Origin: an uncultured Slackia sp.
GTDB lineage: Bacteria; Actinomycetota; Coriobacteriia; Coriobacteriales; Eggerthellaceae
DNA length: 6,174 bases
Direction of reading: 5' to 3'
Assembly: GCA_900553775.1 (NCBI GenBank)
Contig: USEZ01000114.1
Span: forward strand, 1 to 6,174
Position 1 is the stretch's first letter; each line of letters starts with the position of its first letter. The notes below the pieces were generated by a model. It worked only from the letters and a program-made list of their open reading frames with translations. It made no database searches and had not been told where the DNA came from. A program made the translations under genes and the position numbers. This document shows, piece after piece, positions 5,316-6,174 of the stretch.

Positions 5316-6074
5316 ATGCCTCGCATGTACAACCCCGTTATCGAAGTGCCCTGCGCACTCGACGCCACCGACGATCTTGCACAAGAAGTTTTTCGCGCGC
5401 TCGAAACCGACGCGTCGACCGACCTCGGCTCGCGTGTAGCGCCCATGCTCGACGCCTGCACGGCCGCAGCCGATGCAAAGGGCGTCTACAAGCTCTACAA
5501 CCCCGCCATCTGCTCGCTTCCGCCCGAATATACCGAACCCGCCATCAAGCTGGTCGGCACGATGATCGTCCTGCACGGTCGCACGGCCTACGAAAAGCTC
5601 GATAAGGCGAAACACTGCGCCCTGCTCGCCGTCACGCTCGGTATCGACGAAGAGGCGCTTCGCAAAGAACTTGTTCGCAATAGCGACGACAAAAGCGTAT
5701 TCGAAGCCTGCCTCGATGCCATGATCCGCCGCTGTGCGAACATCGTAGGGAATCGCATCACCGAAGGAGCCATGGCGCGCGACCTTTATACCGACGACCT
5801 TTTGGCCCTTGGCGACGACGGGTTCCCCGAGCATCAGACCTCGGACATCCTCTTCTACACCAAAGCCGAAGATAAGCTCGGTATAGCTCTTGTCGAAGAC
5901 GAAACCGGCACGCATGTGGCGCCGGCACGCAGCATCGTGGGAATGATAGCGTTGTTCGACCCGTCGAAGGGCAAAAAACGATCCTGCGCGCTTTGCCACT
6001 ACCGGGAGTTTTGCAACATCCGCGCCATCGGCATGACCTGCCACGGCCGCAAACGCACATTCAAGGACGAATAG
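5316..6074 (+). CDS. Protein resembling the B12-dependent methionine synthase activation domain, with four-Cys C-terminus
   Basis: A 252-aa protein whose pattern resembles stand-alone members of the vitamin B12-dependent methionine synthase activation domain family (PF02965-like), often found near corrinoid proteins in anaerobes. Visible correspondences are the KLYN segment (59-62), the core HCALLAVTLGIDEEALRK (100-117), the helical FEACLDAMIRRCANIVGNRI (129-148), GFPEHQTSDILF (169-180), the LGIAL strand (188-192) and THVAPARSIVGMIAL (199-213), which matches the mPxxSVxgiiG end of the family. The C-terminus carries C224, C227, C233 and C242 (CX2CX5CX8C), like the cysteine-rich tails of these homologues and possibly an Fe-S site. 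The usual RxxPGYxD S-adenosylmethionine loop is not recognisable before GFPEHQ, so reactivation by SAM is doubtful. The ATG at 5316 follows a weak AGAAAGAAG; an ATG at 5325 is an alternative. It likely forms an operon with the 180-aa gene 26 bases upstream. No corrinoid protein or methyltransferase is in view. The family assignment is by eye. Confidence 0.75.
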   Translation: MPRMYNPVIEVPCALDATDDLAQEVFRALETDASTDLGSRVAPMLDACTAAADAKGVYKLYNPAICSLPPEYTEPAIKLVGTMIVLHGRTAYEKLDKAKHCALLAVTLGIDEEALRKELVRNSDDKSVFEACLDAMIRRCANIVGNRITEGAMARDLYTDDLLALGDDGFPEHQTSDILFYTKAEDKLGIALVEDETGTHVAPARSIVGMIALFDPSKGKKRSCALCHYREFCNIRAIGMTCHGRKRTFKDE

Positions 6075-6076
6075 GC

Positions 6077-6108
6077 GGGTGCAAGGCGCCATTTCGCGCC
6101 TTGCACCC
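6077..6108 (+). terminator. 13-bp stem-loop after the last gene, probable transcript end
   Basis: GGGTGCAAGGCGC (6077-6089), loop CATTTC and GCGCCTTGCACCC (6096-6108) form a perfect stem two bases after the stop codon. The bases that follow (TCGAAACCCG) contain no U-tract, so it is either a non-canonical terminator or a 3'-protecting structure. Its position directly at the gene end favours a role in ending or stabilising the transcript. Confidence 0.55.
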
Positions 6109-6116
6109 TCGAAACC

Positions 6117-6140
6117 CGAACGTATATCGCACTACGTTCG
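6117..6140. repeat. 8-bp inverted repeat beyond the last gene
   Basis: CGAACGTA (6117-6124) and TACGTTCG (6133-6140) are perfect inverted repeats separated by eight bases. It could be an operator for a gene starting to the right, or a second RNA hairpin. It lies just before a -10-like box at 6158. Confidence 0.4.
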
Positions 6141-6163
6141 CAAAACACGCCCTCCTCTATACT
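6137..6163 (+). promoter_or_regulatory. Weak candidate promoter at the right edge
   Basis: TATACT (6158-6163) matches the -10 consensus at five of six positions. TTCGCA (6137-6142) is a poor -35 match at a short 15-base spacing. The gene it would serve is outside the window. Confidence 0.22.
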
Positions 6164-6174
6164 GCCGACCGGGC

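Noticed and set aside
5226..6092. 288-aa minus-strand open frame over the B12-activation-like gene
   Set aside because: It is antisense to a recognisable family pattern and reads through the 13-bp hairpin; no start signal supports it.

Overview
The window is a moderately GC-rich, gene-dense bacterial segment, probably from an anaerobic gut-type actinobacterium (class Coriobacteriia, Eggerthellaceae-like). That placement is inferred from the gene mix: FadK/AliA-type ligase, acyl-CoA dehydrogenase, Fe-S flavoprotein and a corrinoid-activation-type protein. It is not proven by any marker gene in the window.

Layout. Bases 1-405 (minus) hold the N-terminal 135 residues of an FMN-dependent iron-sulfur flavoprotein-type oxidoreductase that runs off the left edge. 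A U-tailed hairpin (421-453) separates it from a minus-strand crotonase-family gene (475-1353). A 300-bp AT-rich divergent intergenic region (1354-1653) follows. It carries an 11-bp motif present once per gene, each copy about 78 nt from its start codon and in the same orientation relative to its gene. It also carries a 30-bp imperfect dyad overlapping a possible minus-strand promoter. To the right, all plus strand, are an acyl-CoA dehydrogenase (1654-2865), a FadK/AliA-type acyl-CoA ligase (2983-4623), an unrecognised 180-aa protein with a five-cysteine cluster (4747-5289) and a protein resembling the B12-dependent methionine synthase activation domain with a C-terminal four-cysteine motif (5316-6074). 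GC-rich stem-loops without U-tracts sit after the dehydrogenase, after the ligase and after the last gene.

How they may work together. The ligase would activate a free carboxylic acid to its CoA thioester with ATP, the dehydrogenase would introduce an alpha,beta double bond, and the crotonase would act on the enoyl-CoA. The shared divergent control region supports one catabolic or reductive acyl-CoA module. The substrate cannot be read from sequence; medium-chain fatty acids (FadK-like) and alicyclic acids (AliA/AliB/BadK-like) are the main options. No ETF, 3-hydroxyacyl-CoA dehydrogenase or thiolase is present here. The crotonase lacks both canonical catalytic glutamates, so its reaction is open. 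The two distal genes look like a separate small module with metal-binding or redox character. They are the least explained part of the window.
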